Source: Halanaerobiales bacterium (GTDB lineage: Bacteria > Bacillota_F > Halanaerobiia > Halanaerobiales > DTU029). From it: a stretch of DNA of 31,280 bases. The notes beneath the pieces are model-generated. The model was not told the DNA's origin. It made no database searches and saw nothing but the letters and a program-made list of their open reading frames with translations. Both the position numbers and the translations under genes were made by a program. The stretch covers positions 1 through 31,280 of the forward strand of contig JADQBV010000339.1 of NCBI GenBank assembly GCA_016278415.1. Direction: 5' to 3'. This document shows, piece after piece, positions 1 to 8,235 of this stretch; the first letter of the stretch is position 1; every line of letters starts with the position of its first letter.

Positions 1-3
1 ATA

Positions 4-230
4 TGCAAACCTAGAATAACAGAAAAAACAGAGACTCAGTTACAATTCGATTTTGAAGGCATATAATATATTTTTATTATAGAATATTTCATTAAGATAT
101 TTGTTTAGTGATGAGAATTGGTATAATTATTGGTCTTTAAATGGAAATCCATCTGTGGCACAGCTAATTCAAGAGGTTAAAGAAAAGCAGAAAATTTTAC
201 TACATATAATTAGATAATTTTAGGTTTGCA
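4..230. repeat. 16-bp inverted repeats flanking a ~227-bp segment
   Basis: The 16 bases at 4-19 (TGCAAACCTAGAATAA) match the reverse complement of 215-230 at 14 of 16 positions. The repeats enclose a short open frame that looks like a gene remnant. They could be ends of a small non-autonomous element or chance. No flanking target duplication can be judged because the left end is at the window edge. Confidence 0.3.
83..217 (+). pseudogene. Start-less open frame, possible gene remnant
   Basis: After a TAG at 80-82 an open frame runs to TAA at 215-217 and encodes about 44 residues ending in QLIQEVKEKQKILLHIIR. The composition (a DENWYNYW stretch followed by an amphipathic charged helix) looks protein-like, but I see no ATG, GTG or TTG with a ribosome binding site in front of it. 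It resembles the C-terminal end of a lost gene. I do not recognise the family. The rest of 1-323 holds no other gene that I can support. Confidence 0.25.
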
Positions 231-323
231 GAAAGCGTATGTATCTCTATTTGTTAGGATACTTGTCGTATAGAATATCTAATATAATTAAAGAGAAGAA
301 AAATAAAAAAGAGGTGTAATAAA

Positions 324-713
324 ATGGGACAGGTTAAGATATATGGTTTAGAGGAAAATCTTAATAATATAAAATACGAATTATCAGATATAATTCACTC
401 TTGTATAGTTAAAGCATTTGAATATCCTAAGGATAAAAAATTCCACAGATTTTTTCCTATGAAAAAAGAGGATTTTTATTACCCATCTGATCGAAGTGAG
501 AAATACATAATAATTGAAATAAGTATTTTTAAAGGAAGAACTGAGGCGACTAAGAAAATGTTAATAAGGCTATTATTTGAAAAAATAGAGGATCAACTTA
601 ATATACAAGCAAATGATATTGAAATAACTATTTTTGAAAATCCATCATCTAATTGGGGAATAAGGGGAGTTCCAGGAGACGAGTTAATGTTAAATTATAA
701 AGTAGATGTATAA
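324..713 (+). CDS. Tautomerase-family protein (Tautomerase_2-like)
   Basis: Encodes 129 residues. The ATG follows AGAGGTG at a good distance. The pattern of an N-terminal KIYG strand, a central ...RSEKYIIIEIS-F-GR segment and a C-terminal NWGIRG-PGDE motif matches proteins I know as tautomerase-family (4-oxalocrotonate tautomerase superfamily, COG1942 / Tautomerase_2). Members of the superfamily normally use an N-terminal proline as catalytic base after Met removal; here residue 2 is Gly (MGQVKIYG), so classic Pro-1 catalysis is not available. From memory, close relatives also begin MGQ, so this may be a property of the subfamily rather than a defect. Cytosolic, no signal peptide. Substrate unknown. 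The next frame begins directly after its stop, in the same frame. Confidence 0.75.
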   Translation: MGQVKIYGLEENLNNIKYELSDIIHSCIVKAFEYPKDKKFHRFFPMKKEDFYYPSDRSEKYIIIEISIFKGRTEATKKMLIRLLFEKIEDQLNIQANDIEITIFENPSSNWGIRGVPGDELMLNYKVDV

Positions 714-1001
714 AGGTTAATAATAAGTCTACCGCTTGACAAAAGCACAACTATAAATGTTATAATTAAAGAAAGGATTACTTATGAAGCAAAAGCAGTA
801 CTGGATAAAGAAAAGGGAATAATAGACCTACATATGGAAGGTGAGGTTTCAAGAACAAGATTAGTTTTTCTGACTGACGGTGAGAGTCTGGTAGTACATA
901 TCGGGGAAAGAGAAGATTTTAATTTCTTTGCATGGTTATATTTAAAAAAGACAGTTAATTCAGATTTTAAAAATGCTAAAGCTGTAATAGAGGGTAATTA
1001 A
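714..1001 (+). pseudogene. Open frame without a standard start, probable 5'-truncated gene
   Basis: The frame continues in phase with the tautomerase TAA (711-713) for 95 codons to TAA at 999-1001. The readable part (KERITYEAKAVLDKEKG, then RLVFLTDGESLVVHIGERE, then FNFFAWLYLKKTV) looks like real protein. There is no in-frame ATG until 834, which has no clear ribosome binding site and would give 55 residues. A TTGACA (736-741) and TATAAT (761-766) pair with a 19-bp spacer and an AAAGGA lead instead to a 12-codon peptide at 784 in another frame. I take it as a gene remnant, or a small protein read from a non-standard start. Family not recognised. Confidence 0.35.
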
Positions 1002-1022
1002 TTTTATAAGGCGGTGACTATT

Positions 1023-1706
1023 ATGGGTTTTGAAGTTGATAATTATATTGCAAATATTAGTCAGGCTCTTAAGGAGAAATCTAATCCGAAAAATGCTGAG
1101 AAACAAAAAGATTATATGAAAGGGAATTTTGAATTTTTTGGTATTAAAGCACAACCGAGACGTAAGGCTACTCGTGTATTTATGAGAAAGGCTGAGCGGC
1201 CTGATTATAATGATATATATGTAGTGGTAAAAAAATTATGGAAACTCCCAGAAAGAGAATATCAGTATTTTGCTATGGAACTTTTAGAAAGGTATAAAAA
1301 AGTATATGATAAGGATATAATTTCTTTATTTGAATATATGATAACTAACAAATCATGGTGGGATACGGTGGATTTTATATCTAAAAAACTGGTTGGGGAA
1401 TTTTTTAAAATGTTTTCAGAGTTAAGGGATGAATATATTTCAAAGTGGATAGAAAGTGAAGATATCTGGCTTCAGCGAGTTTGTCTATTGTTTCAATTGG
1501 GGTATAAAAAAAATACAGATCTAGAATTGTTATTTGATTTAGTTGAACCTTTGAAAGAAAAGGATGAATTTTTTATCCAAAAAGCTATTGGATGGTCATT
1601 GAGGGAGTATTCCAAAATAGAACCTCAGAAAGTCAAGAAATTTATTGAGGAACAGAATTTATCTGCTTTGAGTGAAAGAGAAGGATTGAAGTGGATAAGG
1701 AGATAG
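1023..1706 (+). CDS. DNA alkylation repair protein, AlkD-like DNA glycosylase
   Basis: About 227 residues of HEAT-like helical repeats, the AlkD fold (PF08713). AlkD excises alkylated bases such as 3-methyladenine and 7-methylguanine without base flipping. The family's key residues can be placed: W113 and D117 in SWWDTVD, R152 in WLQRVC, and W191 in IGWSLREY, corresponding to W109, D113, R148 and W187 of the Bacillus cereus enzyme with a constant offset of four. A GTG at 1014 would add three residues, but GGCGGTG at 1010-1016 sits six bases before the ATG at 1023 and fits better as its ribosome binding site. It is followed after five bases by the TIM-barrel gene, so the two are probably co-transcribed. 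Confidence 0.88.
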   Translation: MGFEVDNYIANISQALKEKSNPKNAEKQKDYMKGNFEFFGIKAQPRRKATRVFMRKAERPDYNDIYVVVKKLWKLPEREYQYFAMELLERYKKVYDKDIISLFEYMITNKSWWDTVDFISKKLVGEFFKMFSELRDEYISKWIESEDIWLQRVCLLFQLGYKKNTDLELLFDLVEPLKEKDEFFIQKAIGWSLREYSKIEPQKVKKFIEEQNLSALSEREGLKWIRR

Positions 1707-1711
1707 TATAA

Positions 1712-2497
1712 ATGAGAATAGGAATGCCTACTTTAGTAAAATTGAAAAAATTAGAAGGTCAGATTAAGCTTTGCAAAGAACTGGAACTAGATTTTATAGA
1801 ATTAAATATGAATCTTCCTCAATATAATACAGCAAATTTAATGAGTATAGATTTCAAATCTTTATATAAAGAAGGAATTGAATTTACCCTTCACTTACCC
1901 GAAGATATGGATTTGGGTTCATTTGAACCATATGTAAGGAATTCGTATGTTAATTTAGTTAAACAGGTAATTAAAATTATTCCCGAGAATGTTAAAAAAT
2001 TAAATATGCATTTACATAAAGGAGTATATTTCACGCTTCCAGAACAAAAAGTTTATCTTTATAGAGAATATAAAGAGCAGTTTCAAGAAAATTTATACTA
2101 CTCTTTTCAAGAAATCTTAGGACCTGCCAGGGACAAAGGTATAGATATTTGTATTGAAAATACTGGTGACTTCTCAAAGTTATATGTACAGCATGCCTTA
2201 GTGAATGTTTTAAAAGAAGAAAATGCTTTTCTAACCTGGGATGTTGGTCATGATGCATCAAGTGGATTCTTAGATACCCCATTTATTAAGAAACATAAAA
2301 ATAAAATTAAACACATTCATTTACATGATGCTATTGGGAAGAAAAATCATTTAGAATTATTCTCAGGGAATCTTGATATAAATTCATATATAAAACTAGC
2401 CCAGGAAAAGGATTTTGATATAGTAATTGAGACAAAAACTGAAAAAGCATTGAGAAATTCAGTTGAAAAAATAAAACGGCTACAAAAGAACTTATAA
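1712..2497 (+). CDS. Sugar phosphate isomerase/epimerase-like TIM-barrel protein
   Basis: Encodes 261 residues of the xylose isomerase-like / AP endonuclease 2 superfamily. Typical metal-site elements appear in order: LHLHKGVYF-like strand (MHLHKG), ICIENTGDF with the family Glu, WDVGHDASSG with Asp/His, IKHIHLHDA, and a terminal VIETKT with Glu. Such proteins bind one or two divalent metals and isomerise or epimerise sugars or act as endonuclease IV. The gene starts five bases after alkD, and its ribosome binding site (AAGGAG) lies in the end of alkD. The repair neighbour makes an endonuclease IV-like role conceivable, but the sequence lacks enough Nfo-type signatures for me to claim it. Substrate unassigned. 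Confidence 0.75.
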   Translation: MRIGMPTLVKLKKLEGQIKLCKELELDFIELNMNLPQYNTANLMSIDFKSLYKEGIEFTLHLPEDMDLGSFEPYVRNSYVNLVKQVIKIIPENVKKLNMHLHKGVYFTLPEQKVYLYREYKEQFQENLYYSFQEILGPARDKGIDICIENTGDFSKLYVQHALVNVLKEENAFLTWDVGHDASSGFLDTPFIKKHKNKIKHIHLHDAIGKKNHLELFSGNLDINSYIKLAQEKDFDIVIETKTEKALRNSVEKIKRLQKNL

Positions 2498-2553
2498 AAG
2501 ATAATACGTATGTTGAAAATCATTATTAAGATCTTATGAAAGGAGAGATAATA

Positions 2554-2636
2554 ATGATAAAAAAAGCATTGTATGATGATATAGAAAATATGAAAAATTA
2601 CCAAAAGAAGAATTACTTTATATACTAAACTTTTAA
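2554..2636 (+). pseudogene. Tiny frame-shifted ORF remnant with strong RBS
   Basis: An AAAGGAGAG sits just before ATG 2554, which opens a 24-residue frame (MIKKALYDDIENMKNYQKK...) ending at 2628. From about 2590 the neighbouring frame reads EKLPKEELLYILNF and stops at 2636, which looks like a more natural amphipathic helix continuing MIKKALYDDI. A one-base slip around 2585-2595 would join them into one short protein of about 28 residues. It may be the start of a gene lost upstream of aroC, or a leader peptide. Confidence 0.25.
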
Positions 2637-2650
2637 GAGGTGATTTACAC

Positions 2651-3760
2651 GTGGCTGGTTCAATATTAGGAGATATATTTAAAATTTCAACCTGGGGTGA
2701 ATCTCATGGTAAGGCTCTAGGTGTGGTAGTAGATGGTTGCCCTGCTGGCCTTGAACTATGTGAAGAAGATATCCAACATGACCTAGATAGGAGAAAACCA
2801 GGACAATCTCCATTTGCTACTCCTAGAAAGGAAAGCGATGAAGTTGAGATTTTATCAGGAGTATTTGAAGGAAAGACAACAGGGACTCCTATTTCATTAA
2901 TTATTTACAATAAAAATCAACGTTCAAAAGACTATTCTCATTTAAAAGAAGTATATCGACCAGGTCAATCTGATTATACATATGATATGAAATATGGTTT
3001 TAGAGACTATCGTGGTAGCGGTCGTTCTTCAGGCCGAGAAACAGCAGCTAGAGTTTCAGCTGGGGCTATAGCTAAGAAATTATTATCTGCTTTAGGAGTT
3101 GAAATCACAGCTTATACGTCCTCTATTGGACCTGTTAATATTAATCACAAGAACTATAATAAAGATATCATAATGGATAATTTTTTATATATGCCTGATG
3201 CAGAAGCTGCAAGCATAGCTGAAGATTATTTAACAAATCTTATCGAAGATAACAACTCATCAGGTGGAACAATTGAATGTAGTGTTAAGAATGTGCCAAA
3301 GGGATTAGGCGATCCTGTATTTGATAAATGTGATGCCCTATTGGCAAGGGCACTTATGTCCATTGGTGCAGTTAAAGGGGTTGAAATAGGAAGTGGTTTT
3401 GACGCCTCTAAGATGACGGGGTATGAACATAATGATTTTTATAGATATAATAATGGGGAAATAAGCAAGATGACAAATAATGCAGGGGGCATGTTAGGTG
3501 GAATAAGTGATGGTAGCGAAATATTCTTAAAAATTGCAATAAAACCAACTCCATCAATAGAAAAAACACAAGCAACAATTAATAAATCAGGAGATAATAT
3601 TAAAATTAATATTCATGGTCGACATGATCCTATAATAGTACCTAGAGCTGTTGTAGTAGTAGAGTCTATGGTTGCACTAACCCTGATAGATTTATTATTA
3701 AAAAGCATGACTTCCAAGATGGATAATATAAAAAAAGTATTTGCAAAAGATACTGAGTAA
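2651..3760 (+). CDS. aroC: Chorismate synthase
   Basis: 369 residues, the usual length. Catalyses the last shikimate-pathway step, 5-enolpyruvylshikimate-3-phosphate to chorismate, in the cytosol with reduced FMN. All three family signatures are present: GESHGKALGVVVDGCPAG near residue 15, GSGRSSGRETAARVSAGAIA around 120, and RHDPIIVPRAVVVVES near 325. The start is GTG; AAGAGGTGA at 2638-2646 region precedes it at the right distance, and the encoded AGSILGDIFKISTWGESHG is the normal N-terminus. No other aromatic-biosynthesis gene lies next to it, so it is isolated here. A LacI regulator with its own promoter follows. Confidence 0.96.
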   Translation: MAGSILGDIFKISTWGESHGKALGVVVDGCPAGLELCEEDIQHDLDRRKPGQSPFATPRKESDEVEILSGVFEGKTTGTPISLIIYNKNQRSKDYSHLKEVYRPGQSDYTYDMKYGFRDYRGSGRSSGRETAARVSAGAIAKKLLSALGVEITAYTSSIGPVNINHKNYNKDIIMDNFLYMPDAEAASIAEDYLTNLIEDNNSSGGTIECSVKNVPKGLGDPVFDKCDALLARALMSIGAVKGVEIGSGFDASKMTGYEHNDFYRYNNGEISKMTNNAGGMLGGISDGSEIFLKIAIKPTPSIEKTQATINKSGDNIKINIHGRHDPIIVPRAVVVVESMVALTLIDLLLKSMTSKMDNIKKVFAKDTE

Positions 3761-3840
3761 GGGCTTTTCAATTCTCTATTCCTTATTTCTTAAATTAATT
3801 ATTATTAGCTGTCAATCATTAAATAAATTACATATTATTT

Positions 3841-3869
3841 TTGACATACAATATATTTTTTGTTAGAAT
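3841..3869 (+). promoter_or_regulatory. Sigma-A-type promoter of the LacI regulator
   Basis: TTGACA at 3841-3846, a 17-bp spacer and TAGAAT at 3864-3869. The -35 is perfect and the -10 differs from consensus at one position. It leaves a leader of about 100 bases before the ATG at 3977. Confidence 0.7.
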
Positions 3870-3881
3870 TAAGCATATCTT

Positions 3882-3897
3882 AAGCGCTTTCGAAAGT
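3882..3897 (+). promoter_or_regulatory. LacI-family operator-like palindrome
   Basis: AAGCGCTTTCGAAAGT lies about 12 bases downstream of the -10. It contains AAGCGCTT and the perfect palindrome CTTTCGAAAG (3887-3896), close to LacI/GalR operators of the form TGAAANCGNTTTCA. A related half-like copy, GTTTCGAGAGAA, is found near 3924-3935. The placement suits negative autoregulation of the following gene; this is inference. Confidence 0.5.
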
Positions 3898-3976
3898 TAA
3901 TTGAGTGTTATAGCTTGAAAAAAGTTTCGAGAGAATAATTTTATGCTCTTATGTATAGTATTTTAGGGGGAGTTCT

Positions 3977-4987
3977 ATGTCTAATATATATGATATTGCT
4001 AATTTAGCAGGTGTCTCTATTGCAACTGTTTCTAAAGTGATAAATGATAAACCTGATGTTAGCAAGGATACAAAAGAAAGAATTAGAAAAATTATGCAAG
4101 AAAATAATTATATACCTAATTCTGTTGCCAGGAGTTTAACTACTAATAAATCTAATTCCATAGGTATTATCTTTAATTATGGCCATGAAGAGGGTTTGCA
4201 TAATATGTTCTTTCAAGAGATTATTTTTGGTATGGAAAGAACCTTAGGTAAAGCCGGATTTGATTATGTATATTTCTCAGATCAAAAGTGGCATGATAAT
4301 TATGAATATGACTATTTAGGGAAATGTAAAAATCGTCTTGTGGAAGGTGCTATTTTACTGGGAATACACCAAGATACTAATATGTCACGATTATTAGAGT
4401 CTGATATCCCTGTTGTCCTCATTGACCTGGATGTTCATAATGCTAATAGCTCTTATGTAATGTGTGATCATGAACAAGGGGCTAGGCAAGCGGTAAATTA
4501 TTTATCTAGCTTGGGACATAAAAATATTGGTGTTTTAGGTCCTATCGATATAAATCCAGCATTGAGCCGATTAAGTGGTTATAAAAAATCTTTAAAAGAA
4601 AATGGACTTATATTTAATGATAATTGGGTTATTGAATCCTCATTTGATGAAAAAAGTGGGTATCAGGGAATGAAAAAGATCTTAGAATTTAAAAATAGGC
4701 CTACAGCTATTTTTTGTCAAAGTGATGTTATAGCAATTGGTGCCATAAGAGCGATAAAAGAAGCAGGATTGAATGTCCCTGAAGATTTTTCGTTAGTAGG
4801 ATTTGATGATATAGAAGTATGTAGGTATATTACTCCAACATTAACATCAATAAGTCAAAACACCTACAAATTGGGTGAAAAAGCCGCTGATTTACTCTTA
4901 AAGATGATAAATTCCCCAGGGGTAAAATTTGCACCTATTATATTATCAACTGAATTAGTTAAGCGTGACTCTTGTAAACGGATTTAA
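3977..4987 (+). CDS. LacI/GalR-family transcriptional regulator
   Basis: 336 residues, the normal family length. The N-terminus (IYDIANLAGVSIATVSKVIN, then YIPNSVARSL) is the LacI helix-turn-helix followed by the hinge helix; residues about 60-336 form the periplasmic-binding-protein-like effector domain, ending with the usual SLVGFDDIE and ITPTLTSI segments. AGGGGGAG precedes the ATG. It has its own promoter and an operator-like palindrome in its leader, which suggests autoregulation. The next gene is a GH95 glycosidase, so a sugar from fucosylated or related glycans is a plausible effector, but a strong terminator separates the two and I see no copy of the operator in front of GH95. Confidence 0.93.
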   Translation: MSNIYDIANLAGVSIATVSKVINDKPDVSKDTKERIRKIMQENNYIPNSVARSLTTNKSNSIGIIFNYGHEEGLHNMFFQEIIFGMERTLGKAGFDYVYFSDQKWHDNYEYDYLGKCKNRLVEGAILLGIHQDTNMSRLLESDIPVVLIDLDVHNANSSYVMCDHEQGARQAVNYLSSLGHKNIGVLGPIDINPALSRLSGYKKSLKENGLIFNDNWVIESSFDEKSGYQGMKKILEFKNRPTAIFCQSDVIAIGAIRAIKEAGLNVPEDFSLVGFDDIEVCRYITPTLTSISQNTYKLGEKAADLLLKMINSPGVKFAPIILSTELVKRDSCKRI

Positions 4988-5037
4988 GTGACTCCAAAAT
5001 ATAAAAACTAAATAGATTAAATATTAATTCATTATAT

Positions 5038-5074
5038 GAAATCTTCTAGAAATATTACTAGAAGATTTCTTTTT
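5038..5074 (+). terminator. Intrinsic terminator after lacI-type gene
   Basis: A perfect 12-bp stem, GAAATCTTCTAG (5038-5049) with CTAGAAGATTTC (5058-5069), an 8-base loop and a run of five T. It separates the regulator from the GH95 gene. Confidence 0.85.
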
Positions 5075-5170
5075 AAAGGAAAATATTAAGGTAATTTAAA
5101 AAATAAAGTGTTATGAAATTATAAGAATGAGTGAGTATGATATTGATGAAAGAAAGAGGGAGGAATAATA

Positions 5171-7582
5171 TTGTCTGGAGATAATAGTAAGAATAATAAT
5201 AAAATGAAATTATGGTATGACGAAGCAGCTAAAGAATGGAATGAAGCCCTTCCTATAGGAAATGGACGCTTAGGTGGTATGGTATTTGGTAGGGTAATCA
5301 ATGAAAGGATACAATTAAATGAGGATTCTGTTTGGTATGGGGGGCCAATTAATCGGAATAACCCTGATGCTTTAGAAAACTTATCTAAAATAAGAGAGTT
5401 GATTTTTGATGGAAATTTAAAAGATGCTGAGGCATTATCAGAACTGGCTCTCTCAGGTGTACCATATGGACAAAGGGTATATCAGACATTGGGTGATATA
5501 CAAATATCCTTTGACCATAATCAAGAGAAAATAGAGAACTATTATCGAGATCTAGATTTAAATCAGGCAATAGTAAATGTTTCTTATAAATCTAATGGTG
5601 TAGGTTATCAAAGAGAGATATTTTCCACTAATGTAGATCAGGTTTTAGTAATTAACTTAACAGCAAATAAACTGGGAAAAATTTCATTTAAATTAAATCT
5701 TGATAGGGTTAAGTGGATGGAGCAGGTTCTTCCTATTAACTCTGATACACTGTTAATGAAAGGAGATTGTGGTGGAGAAGATGGATCAATATTCAGGACT
5801 ATGATTAAAGCAGTAACTAGTGGAGGGAAAGTTAAAACTTTAGGAGATAATCTAATAGTTAGTAATGCTGATAAAGCAGCTCTCTATTTAACCGCAGAGA
5901 CATCTTTTCGTCATAAAGAGCCACAATTGGTATGTGAGGATAGACTCAAAAATGTTTGTAAGAAAGGATATGAATCTATAAAAAGAGATCATATTTCAGA
6001 TTATAGGGCTCTATTTGATAGAGTAGAATTACATTTTTTTAATAACGAAGCGGAGCACACTAATGACGATAATCTTGATAGTAAATTTGATGATACTAAA
6101 TTTGTTAAAGATATTGAAGTTAATAATAGAGTTAGAAATGAAGAACAATTATATTTAATACCAACAGATAAACGCCTTAATAGCTTAAAAGAAGGTAATG
6201 AAGACAAAGACTTGATAGCACTATATTTTCAGTATGGTAGATACTTATTGATATCATGTAGCAGGCCAGGGTCTTTACCTGCTACTTTGCAAGGGATTTG
6301 GAATGATAGTATGCTGCCACCATGGGATAGCAAATATACTATTAATATAAATACTCAGATGAATTATTGGCCTGTAGAGTTATGCAATTTATCTGAATGT
6401 CATCAACCATTATTTGATTTATTGGAAAGAATGAGGATAAATGGTAGAAGAACTGCTTGCGAAATGTATGACTGTAGAGGTTTTACTGCCCATCATAATA
6501 CTGATATATGGGGTGATACTGCCCCACAAGATATATACATACCAGCTTCATACTGGCCGATGGGAGCCGCTTGGTTATGCCTGCATTTGTGGGAACATTA
6601 TCAGTTTACCGGTGATCAAGTTTTTTTGGACACTGCCTATGATATTATGAAAGAAGCAGCTTTATTCATTTTAGATTATTTAATGCAAGATCCTGATTCA
6701 GATTACCTGATAACCTGTCCTTCTGTTTCGCCGGAAAATTCTTATATTTTACCTAATGGAGAAAAGGGTAGTATTTGTAAAGGAGCAGCAATGGATTTTC
6801 AAATTATATATGAATTATTTAATAGCTGTATAAAATCATCAGAAATATTAGGAAAGGATAGTGAGTTTTCCACTATATTAGAAGAAACCTTAGAAAAATT
6901 ACCCCCAATTAAGGTTGGAAAATATGGACAGATTCAGGAGTGGATAGAGGAGTATATTGAAGCTGAACCAGGACATAGACACATTTCACAGTTATTTGCT
7001 CTTCATCCTGGTCATCAAATCTCCATAGACAAAACCCCAGAATTAGCAGAAGCTGCCCGAAATACATTAAAGAGGAGATTAAAATACGGAGGTGGCCATA
7101 CTGGATGGAGTAGGGCCTGGATAATAAACTTGTGGGCTAGATTGGAAGAAGGGAATCTGGCATATGAAAATGTACTTGATTTATTAAAACTATCAACACT
7201 TCCAAATCTATTTGATAGTCACCCACCATTTCAGATAGACGGTAATTTCGGCGGTACTGCTGGGATTGCTGAAATGTTATTACAAAGTCATGAAAGTAAA
7301 ATATTCTTACTGCCTTCACTGCCAAAAGCATGGAGTAGTGGAGAAATAAAGGGCCTTTGTGCAAGAGGTGGCTTTGAGGTTTCTATAGCGTGGAATGATA
7401 ATAAGTTAACGAGCGCTAGTATCTGCTCAAAACTTGGTAATAAATGTTGTATAGAAACAAAGAATAAATGCCAAGTTTATAACAAAAATAAGTTAATAGC
7501 TCAGAATAGTACTGATGATAATATAGTACAATTTGATACAAAGGCTGGTGAGGAATATTTAATCAAGACTATCAGCAATTAG
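5171..7582 (+). CDS. GH95 family glycosidase, alpha-L-fucosidase-like
   Basis: 803 residues with no signal peptide, so cytoplasmic. GH95 enzymes are inverting alpha-L-fucosidases (some are alpha-L-galactosidases). The N-terminal domain opens with [20 protein letters not shown]; the (alpha/alpha)6 barrel carries [11 protein letters not shown] with N392 and N394, PSVSPENSY with E522, and [12 protein letters not shown] with D690, which match the Asn pair, Glu acid and Asp of the bifidobacterial AfcA active site. TTG at 5171 is preferred because GGGAGG lies seven bases upstream; the ATG at 5204 is an alternative. A hydrophilic Asn/Asp-rich stretch at about residues 296-330 looks like an insertion relative to family members. 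Follows a LacI regulator. Exact sugar specificity cannot be read. Confidence 0.9.
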   Translation: MSGDNSKNNNKMKLWYDEAAKEWNEALPIGNGRLGGMVFGRVINERIQLNEDSVWYGGPINRNNPDALENLSKIRELIFDGNLKDAEALSELALSGVPYGQRVYQTLGDIQISFDHNQEKIENYYRDLDLNQAIVNVSYKSNGVGYQREIFSTNVDQVLVINLTANKLGKISFKLNLDRVKWMEQVLPINSDTLLMKGDCGGEDGSIFRTMIKAVTSGGKVKTLGDNLIVSNADKAALYLTAETSFRHKEPQLVCEDRLKNVCKKGYESIKRDHISDYRALFDRVELHFFNNEAEHTNDDNLDSKFDDTKFVKDIEVNNRVRNEEQLYLIPTDKRLNSLKEGNEDKDLIALYFQYGRYLLISCSRPGSLPATLQGIWNDSMLPPWDSKYTININTQMNYWPVELCNLSECHQPLFDLLERMRINGRRTACEMYDCRGFTAHHNTDIWGDTAPQDIYIPASYWPMGAAWLCLHLWEHYQFTGDQVFLDTAYDIMKEAALFILDYLMQDPDSDYLITCPSVSPENSYILPNGEKGSICKGAAMDFQIIYELFNSCIKSSEILGKDSEFSTILEETLEKLPPIKVGKYGQIQEWIEEYIEAEPGHRHISQLFALHPGHQISIDKTPELAEAARNTLKRRLKYGGGHTGWSRAWIINLWARLEEGNLAYENVLDLLKLSTLPNLFDSHPPFQIDGNFGGTAGIAEMLLQSHESKIFLLPSLPKAWSSGEIKGLCARGGFEVSIAWNDNKLTSASICSKLGNKCCIETKNKCQVYNKNKLIAQNSTDDNIVQFDTKAGEEYLIKTISN

Positions 7583-7607
7583 TATTTAGAATATAGGCAA
7601 GATAATT

Positions 7608-7630
7608 TAAATGATTATTATTATCATTTA
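7608..7630 (+). other. Short hairpin after GH95
   Basis: TAAATGAT (7608-7615) pairs with ATCATTTA (7623-7630) across a seven-base loop, shortly after the GH95 stop. There is no T run, so termination is uncertain. Two TATAAT boxes follow (7651-7656 and 7667-7672) and may belong to a promoter for the small genes at 7753, but no good -35 is seen. Confidence 0.35.
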
Positions 7631-7752
7631 TGTATTCTAGACTACAGTATTATAATTTAGATAGTGTATAATAATATTAAGTTAAAGATTTCTATAAGAA
7701 TACTTATAAGAAGTCCTATAATAAAATAACTAATAATAAGGGGATGTTAAAC

Positions 7753-7875
7753 ATGTTAAAAAAGCTATACGAAAACTTAAGAAAAAACAATGTTAAAGCA
7801 GAAAGGGTTTATAAGAATTTTGATGACTTAAGAACAGACAATGTAGTGAGATTATCTCAGTATATTGGATTGTAA
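7753..7875 (+). CDS. Small 40-residue protein, tandem paralogue A
   Basis: MLKKLYENLRKNN... to ...VVRLSQYIGL, 40 residues. AAGGGGATG about ten bases upstream serves as ribosome binding site. Ungapped alignment with the protein at 7947 gives 17 identities in 40, concentrated in an A-x-R-x-x-K-N-x-DDL core and a C-terminal LSQY-x-G motif. This conservation together with synonymous and leader divergence argues that both are translated. The sequence is basic at the N-terminus and predicted mainly helical; no Cys, no membrane segment, no signal peptide. Function and family unknown. Not related in sequence to the flanking GH95 or HD-GYP proteins. Confidence 0.6.
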   Translation: MLKKLYENLRKNNVKAERVYKNFDDLRTDNVVRLSQYIGL

Positions 7876-7946
7876 GAAGGAAAAGAGACCTAACCATAAG
7901 ACTCATAAGACCTATAAGAAAATAATTAAAATAAGGGGAGATTATC

Positions 7947-8072
7947 ATGATTAAAAATTTATTTAGAAAAGTTATTAAAGTTAATGCAGAAGCGGATAGA
8001 ATTCAGAAAAACTTGGATGATCTTAAGGATAATTACACACTTAAATTATCTCAATATAGTGGAATGATATAG
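7947..8072 (+). CDS. Small 41-residue protein, tandem paralogue B
   Basis: MIKNLFRKVIKVNAEADRIQ... to ...LKLSQYSGMI, 41 residues, preceded by AAGGGGAG. It is a paralogue of the protein at 7753 (17 of 40 identical without gaps; shared KN-x-DDL and LSQY-x-G). The N-terminal dozen residues form a basic amphipathic helix, the centre is acidic. A strong terminator follows at 8163-8193, so A and B probably share one transcript. Could be a peptide signal, a regulator of a partner protein, or a small stress protein; nothing in the sequence decides between these. Confidence 0.6.
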   Translation: MIKNLFRKVIKVNAEADRIQKNLDDLKDNYTLKLSQYSGMI

Positions 8073-8162
8073 ACATAATTGTACAATTTAAATAGCAGAC
8101 AATCAGTTTTGTAAGAAAACAAAATAAACTATTTGATAAAAAATTAAATATAAGACATATAA

Positions 8163-8193
8163 GGGACTGTCTCAAAATGAGGTAGTCCCTTTT
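8163..8193 (+). terminator. Intrinsic terminator after the small-gene pair
   Basis: GGGACTGTCTCA (8163-8174) pairs with TGAGGTAGTCCC (8178-8189) over 12 bp with two wobble pairs, loop AAA, followed by TTTT. Similar GGGACTGTCTCAAAA strings also occur at ends of some insertion sequences, but no partner end is seen here. Confidence 0.75.
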
Positions 8194-8235
8194 CAATATC
8201 CTATTTAAGAATTTTTTACAATTTATAATTATAGA

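Larger units (their letters stand above)
7702..8072 (+). repeat. Tandem duplication of leader plus small gene
   Basis: Unit A (7702-7875) and unit B (7901-8072) are diverged direct copies about 194-199 bases apart. The leaders align from ACTTATAAG/ACTCATAAG through CCTATAA(T/G)AAAATAA to AATAAGGGGA just before each ATG, and the two encoded proteins are homologous throughout. The duplication therefore includes the ribosome binding site and 5' leader. Confidence 0.7.

Noticed and set aside
960..1154. Minus-strand frame of 64 codons
   Set aside because: It is antisense to alkD, without ribosome binding site, and of low-complexity Ile/Phe composition.
2347..2604. Minus-strand frame of 85 codons
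   Set aside because: Antisense to the TIM-barrel gene; hydrophobic AT-driven composition and no start signals.
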